A stretch of DNA of 64,000 nucleotides. It comes from Heligmosomoides polygyrus polygyrus. Lineage: Eukaryota > Nematoda > Chromadorea > Rhabditida > Heligmosomidae. The translations under genes and the position numbers were made by a program. Of the stretch, positions 23,099-33,429 are shown in pieces. The stretch spans positions 4,464,001 to 4,528,000 of the forward strand of contig OX377203.1 in assembly GCA_947396885.1 (NCBI GenBank). The letters run 5' to 3'. Position 1 is the stretch's first letter. Every line of letters starts with the position of its first letter. The notes under the pieces are model-generated. The model made no database searches, was not told the DNA's origin, and saw nothing but the letters and a program-made list of their open reading frames with translations.

Positions 23099-23592
23099 AT
23101 CTATCCCAGTCCGGGGGCAAGGCACATAACTAAAAAATATGTAATATATCGACTTGACACTTACCGAGCGGTCCCTGCAGAACAAAATCGGGGCTGAACA
23201 CGAAGAAAAAAAAAACAAAAAAAAACATTTGTTTTCGTTGCAATTGTAAGCAGGTAAGGTTATGTGCCCTCCTGTGCCCTCCATGTTAGATCCTGGTTAT
23301 AACATGTCAGGTGGCGGTCAGCACGCGGCTTGTGGATTTATGCGCCCTCCTCCACATGTTAGACCCTGGTTATAACATGTCAGACGGTGGTAGCACGCGG
23401 CAAGCCTCCATTGCGTTGCTCTTTGCCCGTCGAGACGGTTGTAAGACCGCGGCGATTTTTTTGTCTGTTCTTTTTGTTTTGTTTAGGTCCTATCTTCTTC
23501 TGCAGGCGTTGGTAGTTAAGTCTCAAGTCTATTTTTTACATGATTTTTAGCTATGTGTCCCATCCCCCTCCCCCCCCCCCCCGGATAGATCC
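23099..23592. mobile_element. Foldback element with poly-G/poly-C ends (second copy)
   Basis: The left end ATCTATCCCAGTCCGGGGG and right end CCCCCCGGATAGATCC are inverted. The body shares GTTATAACATGTCAG and GCCTCCATTGC segments with 9378-9801. An internal duplication of the ATGTTA-GACCCTGGTTATAACATG segment sits near 23285-23385. It abuts the 5' side of the RTE fragment. Confidence 0.6.
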
Positions 23593-25017
23593 TGTGGTAC
23601 TTGTATTTATTGTCGCTATAAGAGGGAGTATGCTCCCTACGATGGACCTGAAAATCCCCGGTGCCAGTTCCACAACGAGACCGTCCACATCATCTTCAAT
23701 CGCAAGTATTGCCTGACCGACGTCTCCGTTGTCCCCAAGTTCTACACAGGATCGGACCACCGCCTCCTTCGCGCGAGGTTTCGCTTTTCGCGTCAAGGAG
23801 AGAAGACCGCGAAGTTCAAGAAGAGGAATCCCAGAACGACCATCAACTGGGACCTCTACACCCCTCTTCCCGACTTTTTTTTAAGATACCGTCATGGACA
23901 ACATCGACGAGGAATACGACCGCTTCGTGCACCATCTCCGCGATAGTGCTAAGGGAGCCGAGAGCTTGAAGAGCACCAATAGACCCCTGTCTCCGGAAAC
24001 TCTCGAGCTGATACGCCAGCACGGAGCAGAAGGAGCATCAGGCAACTACCAGCTGACGTCCGAGCTTGCGAAGCTATGCAGAGCGGCGATAAAGGAGGAT
24101 CTTAAGGAGGGAAGTTCGGAAGTGTTGGCTGAAGCAGCAGAGGCAGGTTTGAGCATCCGCAATGCCCGCCGGAACTTCGCCAACTTTAAGACCAAGATGA
24201 CCGCTCTCCGACGCCTTGATGGAACCGTCAGCTCTTTCAGATGGACCATGGAGAAGGTCATCCACGACTTCTACTCCAATCTCTTCGATAGCCACGTCCA
24301 CCTGCCCCCACGCCATGTTCCGCAGGATGGATACGTTGTCCTCTCTGTTCTCCCTTCCGAGATCCGACACGAAATCTCGTCGGTGAAGAAGCGTACAGCA
24401 CCCGGTCCCGACAGGATCAGACCCGAACACCTGGGGCCGTATGCTCGTCTACCCCGAGTCTCCCCCAATGGGGGATTGGGGTGTGATATAATATGTTGAT
24501 ATTGATTGATTCTCCCCCAACGGGGGAACACGAGCATACGGCCCCTGAAGAACCTCCCGCCAGTGCTCATCAACACCCTGGCGCGGCTCTTCACGCGCTA
24601 CCTGCCGGAGTGCAAGGTTCCATGGTGGAAGACCAGCAGGACCGTCTTGCTGTACAAGAAGGGAGACGTGCACGACATTGGCAACTATCGCCCGATCTGC
24701 CTGTTGTCCGTAGTCTACAAGCTGTTCACTCGAGTGATCCTTAATAGGATTAGTAGAACGCTTTACGAAGGACAGCCATGACACACACACACGAGAGCCG
24801 TCACCGACTGGATTCCGCGGGATGTCAAGAGAACACCAGGACGCCCACCAACGCGTTGGTCGGACTTCTTCGTGAAAGCCCTGAACGACCGCTATGACGC
24901 TCTTCGTGTCCCTCGAGCGAGGAGGATCCATTGGTCCACTTTGGCACGTGACAGGGACGAATGGAGACGCTGCTGGCGCCCGCTCGAGCAAGTCGATGAT
25001 CAACGGGACGACAGGTG
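23593..25017 (+). mobile_element. RTE-clade non-LTR retrotransposon, truncated and internally deleted
   Basis: The + strand encodes the end of an apurinic-type endonuclease domain (VVPKFYTGSDHRLLRARF, with the SDH motif), a linker, and the start of a reverse transcriptase (TAPGPDRIRPEHL, then KKGDVHDIGNYRPICLLS). The catalytic palm with the YADD box is deleted after about 24780. The C-terminal tail resumes at about 24790 ([33 protein letters not shown]) and stops at about 25017. A frameshift lies near 23880, and a Harbinger-type MITE splits the RT at 24434-24544. The order EN, RT start, WSTLARDR tail is that of RTE/BovB elements. It cannot be autonomous. Confidence 0.82.
24434..24544. mobile_element. 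PIF/Harbinger-type MITE inside the RTE frame, CTG duplication
   Basis: Ends GGGCCGTATGCTCG and CGAGCATACGGCCC are flanked by CTG (24431-24433 and 24545-24547). Removing the element and one CTG restores the RTE reading ...EHL-KNLPP..., which proves the insertion and its edges. Confidence 0.88.
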
Positions 25018-25034
25018 ATACAGGTGATAAGAGG

Positions 25035-25450
25035 GAGATCATATCAAGGTTAGAACGTGTTCAGAATAGCTTCACTAGAAAGGTTTTTCATAGATCTTCG
25101 GCTTTAATTATGGTTTTACTGTTCCTCATAGTGTTATTTGTAAAAAGATTTTGGACTGCAGTCATTAACCGCTAGGAGTAACAGAAATGACCTCTTTCTT
25201 GTCCTGTCTATAAAATATTGTGTGGCAAGGCTCCATTGTTCAACTCGATGCCTTCGAGAATCAGAGGTGACAGGTTTAAGTTTTGCTAGACCCAGAACCA
25301 CATTGAGGAGACAATTCCTTTCCCTCATGGTGCGTTGGAGTTTTTTTTTTTAAATCAGCATCCTAACAATTTTAGCAAGCTCGAAATTCTCCATCGGTAC
25401 TTGCAAGCGGAACTATGAAGCTTTTTGGATTCTCTTTCGTTTTTGGTGGT
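25035..25450 (+). pseudogene. Fragment of a CR1-like LINE 3' region
   Basis: Forward frames read RLERVQNSFTRKVFHR, matching LERVQRTFTRLVYKR in the minus-strand LINE at 53 kb, followed by degenerate sequence with stops. The fragment follows the RTE tail directly. Confidence 0.45.
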
Positions 25451-26140
25451 AATTTGCACAGTATCCCTGCAAGGAAATATGACTGGTTGGCGCTTTATGT
25501 CTTGGGTGAACGATGACGTCTATTTCCCCGTCATCTCAAAATGGGATTGGTGCTAGCGTTGCTCGATCACTGCTTTAGAGGCGCAATTCTATTATAGTTC
25601 GATGGGACCAACTGGTATTTTGCCGCCACCACCTCCTACCCTGAGCCCAGCGGCCGCTTCATGATGTCTGAGCGCTCAGAGAATTTTAGAGGGCTAGTGG
25701 AACTCAGAAGGGCTATACTACTGTTCCAATTGTGGATTGTGCCCCCGAGCAATCAATAAGATTGCACCGACGCCGATATCGTGCCGATTATGTGCTCGAT
25801 GAAGCACCACTGATTGTTGTCGTGACCGCGTTATGATGCTTTTTGTTGGTGGCGCGTCACCGCTAGTTCCCGGACTATTTTTGCTACAGATTATCGATTT
25901 GCTTTTATCGTTGTTTCTGATAGTGGACGCCTCCAAATCTGTTTCTGTCACTTTTTTCCTAGAACGAATAGCTTAACACTACTACACTACTCAGCTGAAC
26001 GTAATGCGGCGTCGTTTCGTTTGTTTTCCGGCTGTAAACTGTTTTCAGCCTTGACTTCATGATTTGTTTCTTTGGGGTATGATGAGTGCTGGATGTTTAG
26101 AAGACAGGGCGTTCTTGAATTTTGAGCACAAACGCTTGTA
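25451..26140. other. No gene recognised
   Basis: Only short frames without motifs. A Helitron-like TCCTACTATATATAA motif begins at 26150. Confidence 0.3.
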
Positions 26141-26404
26141 AACGGTATAATCCTACTATATATAATCGGCTAATTTCACTTGTCCGTCACGCGGAGCGGG
26201 GACTGGAGCCAAAAGATACCTATTTCAGTGCGGCGTATACCAGCCGGGCTTTCTTTGAGCTTAACCTCGGGCGATTGCTGGCGAACTATATCCTTGGCGG
26301 CTGATCGTCCAAGCTTACGAGATATTCAAGGGGTAAGGCGTCAGGGTATGAACGGGGATCGAGTGCAAAGCGTAGAAATTCAGGAGGCATACCATAGGGG
26401 TCGT

Positions 26405-28165
26405 TCAGGTCGTCTGGATTCTGAAGACGCGCTGAAGACGTCGTCTAACGTGCGTAGGGATTCAGAAGTCGTGCTGAAGACGTCGTCCAACTTGCGTAGG
26501 GTCAAAAGACGTGCTGACGATGTCGTCTAACGTGCGTAGGGATTCAGAAGACCTCCGCTAGACGTCGTTCAACGTGCGTAGGGATTCAGAAGACGTCGTC
26601 CAACTTGCGTAGGGACTCCGAGTAAGCGCGACCGATAGGAGGGGACCAACAAAGGGGGACCATTAGGGAGGGGAGCGTGAATAAGTGGGAGGGGACCAGC
26701 ATTTTCCCTCAACATCGTCGGTGTGTGTCGGATTTCTGAAGACGGCTTACAGAAGTCGTGGCACGTGCGCCAGGGTGCAGAAGGAGTGTCATAGACATCG
26801 TGGCAGCGTAGTGACACGTGAATCACTACTCAGTGTCACATGTGCGTGCTTGACTCTCACTCCGTTCCTTTGCCACCACGTAGGAAAGGAAGTATTTCGG
26901 GAGGGAGGGAGGGGGGGGGGAGGGGTAGAGAGAGTGACCACGGGATTCGGAGGACTATTATTGCCGTCGGACAGTAAGCGACGTCGACCAACATCGATTA
27001 ATTTTAATTATGATTTTGCTGATTAAACATCGGATTGGGAGTCTCATTACCTGTTTCTCGACACGTAGAGAACGAGAATAAATCGCGTGCATGTGACGGA
27101 GGGTGGATGGGCGTCATATGCGCAGTGAAAATTCTGCCCTACCATATCCCACTGCACTAATCTATATAGTAAAACCAGTTTTTTTTTCACTGTAAGAAGG
27201 CCTAATGAAGAAAGGAGGAAGATTGGGGTTGTTCTATTCTCGGGTTTTGGGGGCTAAGCCCACAATAAAAATTAATTTCCCCAACTCTTTTTGTCTTCTC
27301 TAGGTTCTGAGGGAGGCGGTTATGCGAAACCTAAACCAAATAGAGAAATAGGCCTTCTTCATTAGGCCTTACAGTAAAAAAAAAAACTGGTTTTACTATA
27401 TAGATTAGTGCAGTAGGATATGGTAGGGCAGAATTTTCACTGCGCATATGAAGCTCATCCACCCTCCGTCACATGCACGCGATTTACTCTCGTTCTCTAC
27501 GTGTCGAGAAACAGGTAATGATACTCCCTATCCGATTTTTAATCAGCAAAATCATAATTAAAATTAATCGATGTTGGTCGACAGCGCTTATTGTCCGACG
27601 GCAATAATACTCCTCCGAATCCGTGGTCACTCTCTCTACCCCTCCCCCTCCCTCCCTCCCGAAATACTTCCTTTCCTATGTGCTGGCAAAGGAACGGAGT
27701 GAGAGTCAAGCACGCACATGTGACACTGAGTGGCGATTCACGTGTCACTACGTTGCCACGACGTCTATGACACTCCTTCTGCACTCTGACACACGTGCCA
27801 CGACTTCTGTAAGCCGTCTTCAGAAATCCGACACACATTGAACGATGTTGAGGGAAAATGCTGGTCCCCTCCCAGTTATTCACGCTCCCCTCTCTAATGG
27901 TCCCCCTTTGTTGGTCCTCTCCTATCGGTCGCCCTTACTCGGAATCCCTACGCAAGTAAGGCGACGTCTTCGGCACGTCCTGAATCCCTATGCACGTTAG
28001 ACGACGTCTTCAGCACGTCTTCTGAATCCCTACGCACGTTGAACGACGTCAAGCGGAGGTCTTCTGAATCCCTACGCACGTTAGACGACATCACCAGTAC
28101 GTCTTTTGAATCCCTACGCAAGCTGGACGACGTCTTCAGCACGTCTTCTGAATCCCTAGCGGCCT
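26405..28165. repeat. Giant palindrome, about 1.75 kb, with tandem arrays in both arms
   Basis: The left arm carries several copies of an approx. 36-bp unit (GACGTCGTCTAACGTGCGTA with GGGATTCAGAAG) at 26405-26620. The right arm has the complement at 27945-28165. Inside them 26620-27180 and 27375-27945 are near-perfect complements. The roughly 190-bp centre is not palindromic apart from matching poly-T/poly-A tracts. The mirrored frames on opposite strands in the arms are images of one another rather than two genes. Confidence 0.75.
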
Positions 28166-28199
28166 AGCGGCCGTCAAACGTCTGGTATTACATAAAAGC

Positions 28200-29190
28200 T
28201 TTTATGCTGTAGGATCTCGTGTAAAGATGTTGAGCCATTTGGTTTAGGTTTCGCATAACCGCCTCCTTCAGAACCTGGAGAAGACAAAAGGAGTGGGGAA
28301 ATTAATTTTTATTGTTTAGTTCTTTATCCTATTCATTTGTCTGGATTTCATTCAATAGATGATAAAAATTCTCATATCAAGAAAAATTAGAAAATCTCAA
28401 ACCCAGCTGAAATAAAGGGTTTGTTCCTTTTCGATAACGTTATTCTTGTCGGAGATTATTTCCAATAGAGATTTTTCGCGTCCCAACAAGACGCTGTTGA
28501 TTAAATTTTCCAAGGATTTGTAGTGGTTTACTGTTAAGGTTCTGCGGAGTGGCCCACATGAAAAATGACTGTAAAGCTGTCCGGTTTGAAATTGAAAGGC
28601 GCGGGCTGAGAATGAAGAATGTCCTGTTTAAACTGAAAATCGTACATAAGCTGCAGACTACTTTCCGGAGACACTCGTTGGCATGTTGACAAAACTGGCC
28701 ACTACAGCTGAATTGCTTCGTCATCTAGATTATAGCGCTAGCAGCCCTTTTTGTAGCGCCTACAGCTTTTTGCAGATGACGTCGATTCGCACGTAGTGAA
28801 CCGCTCTGTGACAACGTCAGCGAGGCACCATATGGCTCAGCAGTGCAAATCTTGACTGAATACCTTTTAAACGGTGAAGTGATCGATCACCCAGCGTCCG
28901 AAGATCTGCGAAGCAATGTTGAAGACGATCCTCGTGCAAGCTATGCAGCGGGTTGTTAGTGTTTGCTAGGTATATTTCGGCGAACATTCTTGATTCACTT
29001 CGTTAACCATATGGCTCAGCGGGGTTTTTTCTTCGTTAGTACGATTGCGAACGGAATTCTTCGGAGCGGGGTAAAAAAGGCCTTAAGAAAGTCCACCGAA
29101 TGTGTTTCTTTCAGGCCACGCGCGAAATGGCTCATTTGTGTGACAAAGTGCATTCACCTCAACATTCCGACCTACTTATCTTGTCATCTA
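28200..29190. other. No gene recognised; contains a copy of the palindrome's central segment
   Basis: Positions 28238-28316 reversed match 27265-27345 in the centre of the giant palindrome (CGCATAACCGCCTCC segment). Other sequence shows short frames only. Confidence 0.35.
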
Positions 29191-30075
29191 CCAGGCTGTG
29201 CAATAATTCCTGTCCGAAAATTTTCAAAATTCTATAATTTTCCTTAGAAGTGTTGTAATATCAGGCAAGTGTAAAAACCTTCTAGAAGGTTCTCCAGAGT
29301 TCCACGCTAGGGGTATATAAGGCGCAGTCGCCGCGTCTAGCTACCAGTACAAGCTAAAATGGACCAAGGTCGAATTCGTACGTTCGTGTACTACGAGTGG
29401 CTGCTGGGCAACGACACGGGCATCGCGGTCGCCAACATCTGCAGAGCGTGCAAGGAGGATGCAGTGTCCCAACGCACAGTCAGGCGCTGGTTCAATCGTT
29501 TCGAGAGCGGCGACACGAGCCTCGAGGACAGGGAACACCCGCTGAAGATCATGCTCTGCTGCTGGTGGAACGCCAAGGGCATGCTGTACTTCGAGCTGCT
29601 GCCGCAAGGCAGGACGGTCACCGCCTCATCTACACCGATCAGATCGAGAGACTAGCCACCGCCATCCGAGAAAAGCGTCCCCGACGGGCCTCGGTCCACC
29701 TGCTGCATGACAACGCTCGCCCCCACGTGGCGAAGGAGACCCAGCAGAAGTTGGCGACGCTCGGCTGGGAGACGGTCGCCCATCCGCCGTATTCCCCGGA
29801 CCTCCCCCCTCCGACTACCACTTGTTTCGCCCGCTGAAGCACCATCTGGCCGGAAGAAAATTCACCAACTACGACAACCTCGAATCCGACATCGCGGACT
29901 TCTTCGAGTCGCAACCCCGGAGTTCTGGGCGAAGGGCATCGGCGACCTGCCTAGTTGATGGGCCACTGTTGTGGATAACTGTGGTGATTATATTGTTGAT
30001 TAGACTTGTTTTTCAATAAAGTTGAAAAAAATAAATATGTTGAAATTTTCGGACAAGAATTATTGGACAGCCTGG
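29191..30075 (+). mobile_element. Mariner element with intact ends and internally deleted transposase
   Basis: Ends CCAGGCTGTGCAATAATTC and GAATTATTGGACAGCCTGG are flanked by TA (29189-29190 and 30076-30077). A TATATAAGG lies at 29313 upstream of the transposase start and AATAAA near 30017. At about 885 bp it is shorter than a full mariner (about 1.3 kb). Confidence 0.85.
29359..29957 (+). pseudogene. Mariner transposase, deleted and frameshifted
   Basis: It starts MDQGRIRTFVYYEWLLGND and keeps the helix-turn-helix part (VSQRTVRRWFNRFESGD, LEDREHP). After residue about 63 it jumps to IMLCCWWNAKGMLYFELLP, so the stretch with the first catalytic Asp is lost. Beyond a frame change it reads LLHDNARPHVA (second Asp) and YSPDLPP with a further shift before the DYH segment (third Asp region). 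The spacing fits a DD34D mariner. It cannot make active transposase. Confidence 0.82.
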
Positions 30076-30354
30076 TATATACGATCATCTGTACGACTTC
30101 TTGCCGGTTGGAACTGGATGGTGTCGTTCTAGATTGTTCTGTATTGAAGATTCCTCTATACAGTCTTTCCTCTTGTATCGCCGACGGATAATTCGCGCCT
30201 CCCATAGTAACGTGTTCTTTCTCCATTTGTGTAGAGGCCGGCCAGCTTGCCTTTACACCAATACAAAGTAACTCCGTCAAAAACGAGATGGACATAGCGT
30301 TTCTTTTGCTAAAGTGCGATTGGTAGAGGAATTAGGCTTTCAACTGACCCCAGG

Positions 30355-30493
30355 GGCCGTATGCTATTCTCTCCCCAACCGTCCCCGGCCGGGTATGAGA
30401 CGGTCTCCGCCTACATCCCGGTATACACATCATGCGCCATCGATTTTTCGCGCCGTCCCCATCCCCGAGTCGGGCGAGGATAGCATACGGCCC
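30355..30493. mobile_element. PIF/Harbinger-type MITE, CAG duplication
   Basis: Ends GGGCCGTATGCTAT and ATAGCATACGGCCC are flanked by CAG (30352-30354 and 30494-30496). Same family as 24434-24544, with the interior symmetric around a CGGCCGGG core. Confidence 0.85.
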
Positions 30494-30596
30494 CAGATAA
30501 AACGTGACTTGTGCTCAAGACCGGTCGCACACAAAATTTGCAAAAATTGAAGGAGAGCAGTATACTGGCTGAGCTTCCCGTAATCATACCTACCAG

Positions 30597-30763
30597 GAGT
30601 CGGATTCTTCAACGACCTACAGCAATTTAACGGAGAAAATACAGCCGAAATCCCCGATAGCGCGGCTTATCAAACGATATGGTGAAACATTTCGCCGCTC
30701 GATCAGGGATTTCGGCTGTATTTTCTCTGTTAAACTGCTGTAAGTCGTTGATGAATCCGTCCC
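30597..30763. mobile_element. Harbinger-type MITE, GTCGGATTC family
   Basis: Ends GAGTCGGATTCTTCAACGAC and GTCGTTGATGAATCCGTCCC. Left flank CAG, right flank CAT, so one base of the duplication may have changed. Same family as 4033 and 4785. Confidence 0.62.
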
Positions 30764-31126
30764 CATGATGTCGTGGAGGCACTTTGAATGCATTTTTGGC
30801 CCATACAGCGAATAAGCTGTCCCTTCCATACAATAATGCTATCGATTCACCGACCCCAGAGGGAGGGCTTCGTTTGACTGAGAAGACTTGAACGAACGAA
30901 GAACCTCGATTCGACGTGAAGAGAACACACAGCGCTTCCTCCTGCTGCGCCATCACGCGCCCACTTTTCAGTTGATGCTGCAAAATTTCGTCCGTGGTCA
31001 AGGGACTAACTTTTTCAAGAAACCACTAATTACGGTGTTTAATGGACGCATGGAAGGAGTAAATGGGTCAGCAGAAAAAGTTCTATTAACTGTCCTAACG
31101 ATGTTTTGTTGCGATCAAAACTTCTA

Positions 31127-31200
31127 GCGCCAGGCGGGACTCGAACCCGCACCTCCCTCTGACCGAGCGGGAATGCTCTACGCCTTTACACCACCGGCGC
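31127..31200 (-). pseudogene. tRNA-like unit, Asp-like, degenerate
   Basis: On the minus strand the acceptor GCGCCGG pairs with CTGGCGC. The D-arm contains GGTGTAAAGGCGTAGAG and the T-arm GCGGG-TTCGAGTC-CCGC is perfect. The anticodon arm, similar to tRNA-Asp, has mismatches and no U33, so a working tRNA is unlikely. Both pol III boxes are present. Confidence 0.5.
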
Positions 31201-31480
31201 CGTTTGATCGAACGCAACATCCACACCTCGTGAGACCGATCGGCACTCACTCGTATACCGGGATGGGTCGGCCGCTGATATCAGTATGGAACCAGTTAAG
31301 CTGATGGTCGTGATAGAAACGATTCAAAACAAATTCTTTAAGCCTCAAGTGGCTCGTTTCGTTTTTATCACGACCATCAGCTTAACTGGTTCCATGCTGA
31401 GATCAGCGGCCTGTTCATCCCGGTATACGGGTGAGTGCTGATCGGTCCCACGAGGTGTTGATGTTGCGTTCGATCGAACG

Positions 31481-31554
31481 GCGCTGGTGGTGTAAAGGCG
31501 TAGAGCATTTCTGCCCGGTGAGAGGGAGGTACGGATTCGAGTCCTGCCTGGCGC
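31481..31554 (+). pseudogene. tRNA-like unit, Asp-like, degenerate
   Basis: Mirror copy of 31127-31200. The acceptor GCGCTGG pairs with CTGGCGC with wobble, and the T-loop TTCGAGT is intact. The T-stem has one change and the anticodon arm is imperfect. Confidence 0.5.
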
Positions 31555-31599
31555 TGGAAGTTTTGATCGCAACAAAACGTCGTTATGACAGCTTACGAC

Positions 31600-32020
31600 C
31601 TCGATACCAGGAATTGAGGCTTAAAGAAACTGATTTGAATCAGTTCTATTCATATCTAACCGGATTTTTATCGCAAGTGCCCCGGAATGCTTTGTGCGAA
31701 GCGACAGAGTGCTACAATAACGTGTCAGAATTCGTCATTGAAGAAGCGTAATGCTGGCGGAGTATGATGTGACGCTAATGGACGATCTTAGATGACAAAA
31801 ACTGCCCTTTTGAAGCGCCGAGAAGTCTTCGAACGGCAGTTTTTCTGGTTCTGACTACTGAGCGCTGCTTTCTTTTCAGAGCGCCTATGCCGGAGCCGGT
31901 TTGAAAACTTCTTCGCTTGAGCTTCATTGAAGCGAAGCTTGACTGTCGCTTGCCTTTCTTTTATTACCCATCTTTGGTCCTGTGCTGTAGAGCAACTGTG
32001 TAGTCGTACTAGTTCTTAGT
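31600..32020. other. No gene recognised
   Basis: Short frames only. An imperfect hairpin reads around AACTGCCCTTTTGAAG and CTTCGAACGGCAGTTTTTC (about 31798-31848). Confidence 0.3.
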
Positions 32021-32021
32021 T

Positions 32022-32157
32022 TGGCCTACATAGGGAGGCGAAAAACGGGACCGAATCACAGCCAATGAAAGAATCGACGATGCATGTCTTCTTTGATTGA
32101 CACGCCCACTAAATGCGAGCTGAGTGGTCTGGTGTGTCTCCCTCCCCTTGTAGGTCA
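32022..32157. mobile_element. MITE with TGGCCTACATAGGGAGG ends
   Basis: The left TGGCCTACATAGGGAGG and right CCTCCCCTTGTAGGTCA are inverted. Same family as 8866-9015, again with opposed CCAAT-type motifs inside. Confidence 0.55.
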
Positions 32158-32266
32158 CACCGACGGCTACCATCGAAATGAGTTTGCTCATTCCTTTTAC
32201 GCGGAATTTTCGATGTAGAACTCCGATTTATTGGATGGCTGTCGACAAGTTCCTAATATTAAGTGG

Positions 32267-32359
32267 GCAGTCATCACGGGAATATGATGGGAAGACTTTA
32301 CAGCAGGTAATGGTTTACCTGCTGTAAAGTCTACCCATCATATTCCCATAATGACTGCC
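32267..32359. repeat. Near-perfect 93-bp hairpin
   Basis: GGCAGTCATCACGGGAATAT is the start of an arm of about 45 bases that returns almost perfectly after a loop of a few bases (TAATGGTTTA region). Either the smallest class of MITE or a precursor-like RNA hairpin; no duplication seen. Confidence 0.6.
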
Positions 32360-32419
32360 GAACTGCCGAGATCGTAAAAATCGATAAAATCGGTGTATAA
32401 TGAACGTTAGATTGATGTT

Positions 32420-32632
32420 CCTTTGGGCGTGTTCATACTTCGCGGCAGTAGCAACAAGAGGCGCGGCGTGCGTTGCGCGCGAAACTATGAGCAGGCGACA
32501 GTAGCGACTGGAGCGACAGCGGCGGCGCTCGAGTATGAACACTTTTTAGTGGCGCGCGCCCGGTTTTAATCGATATGCGTGTTTTGCACAGGCGACGAGT
32601 CGCTCTTGTCGCGAAGTATGAACAGACCCTTA
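32420..32632. mobile_element. MITE of the CATACTTCG family (rearranged copy)
   Basis: Begins GGGCGTGTTCATACTTCGCG and ends CGCGAAGTATGAACAGACCC. Extra internal CATACT/AGTATGAAC units suggest recombination between copies. Confidence 0.5.
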
Positions 32633-32639
32633 TTATGAA

Positions 32640-33425
32640 CTCTGCGATCAGCTAACATATTTGCGCGGGTCCCACCTTCTGACGATTAATTTCGAACAAA
32701 AATCGATAAAATCAATCGATGATGGCCAACCGATCGATGTTGTTCACTTGCTGTAAAGCTTGTATGTCGACACTCATAGGCACGCAACTACCATGTTGAA
32801 AGGTGAACCCCGAGCGGTAATTAGTAGACCCGGTCAAGATATGAAGCCCTTCGTCCGGATATTGGGCGGCTACGGGTGAACTGATAGACAGACAGGGCTG
32901 TCTTATGTATGGTATGGCATCGATCGGTATTGATAGACCGGCCGATACAGATGTATCCTACTTCAAATGATAAAATGCCAGCAGAAATCGATAAAACCGA
33001 TCGAAAATGCCATCTGATCGATATCCTTTACTTGCTGTTACGCGAGGCTGCCGCGTCTCATGTTCGCATTAGCCGATGTTTTTTAATGTTGAGTGCAAGC
33101 TCTGCGAGCGGCCATTAATTTTGCGCGGACGGGGATACAGAGAAAAGGATGGGCTGAGCCTTTATGGTAGGATTTCAACGGAAACCCAGAGAAAACAGTT
33201 ATGCACTTCGTCATCACCTCGGTGAATTCTTAATCCCTACGCTAGTACGGTAGTTTTTCAACGCTGTTTCGAGCATTCAAGCGGTTCCGTGACGCGTAGA
33301 GCAGCAGAGATGGGTAAGCGCATAGAGAAGAGTTGGATTAGCGCCGATCACTACTACCCGCAGCGTTCATGGTCTTTGCTATCTGCGATATTTGGAAGTA
33401 GTTCGTGCAGCAGTCTCTCATTGAT
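32640..33425. other. No exon recognised upstream of the hairpin gene; promoter region not identifiable
   Basis: AT-rich, with several GATCGAT-type segments. No TATA box or clear 5' exon could be assigned to the gene starting at 33430. Confidence 0.3.
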
Positions 33426-33429
33426 CTGA

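Larger units (their letters stand above)
31099..31583. repeat. Palindromic element with a tRNA-like unit in each arm
   Basis: Outer ends GATGTTTTGTTGCGATCAAA and complement. The arms, about 240 bp, are complementary and each holds a 74-nt tRNA-like unit (31127-31200 on -, 31481-31554 on +), followed inward by ATCGAACGCAACATC, ACCAGTTAAGCTGATGGTCG and TTTAAGCCTCAAGTGGCT. Relatives are at 10030, 35140-36570, 36545-36850, 37914-38236 and 43320-45080. Confidence 0.72.

Noticed and set aside
26685..27883. Matching 113-114-residue frames on opposite strands
   Set aside because: They are the same arm of the giant palindrome read twice and lack protein features.
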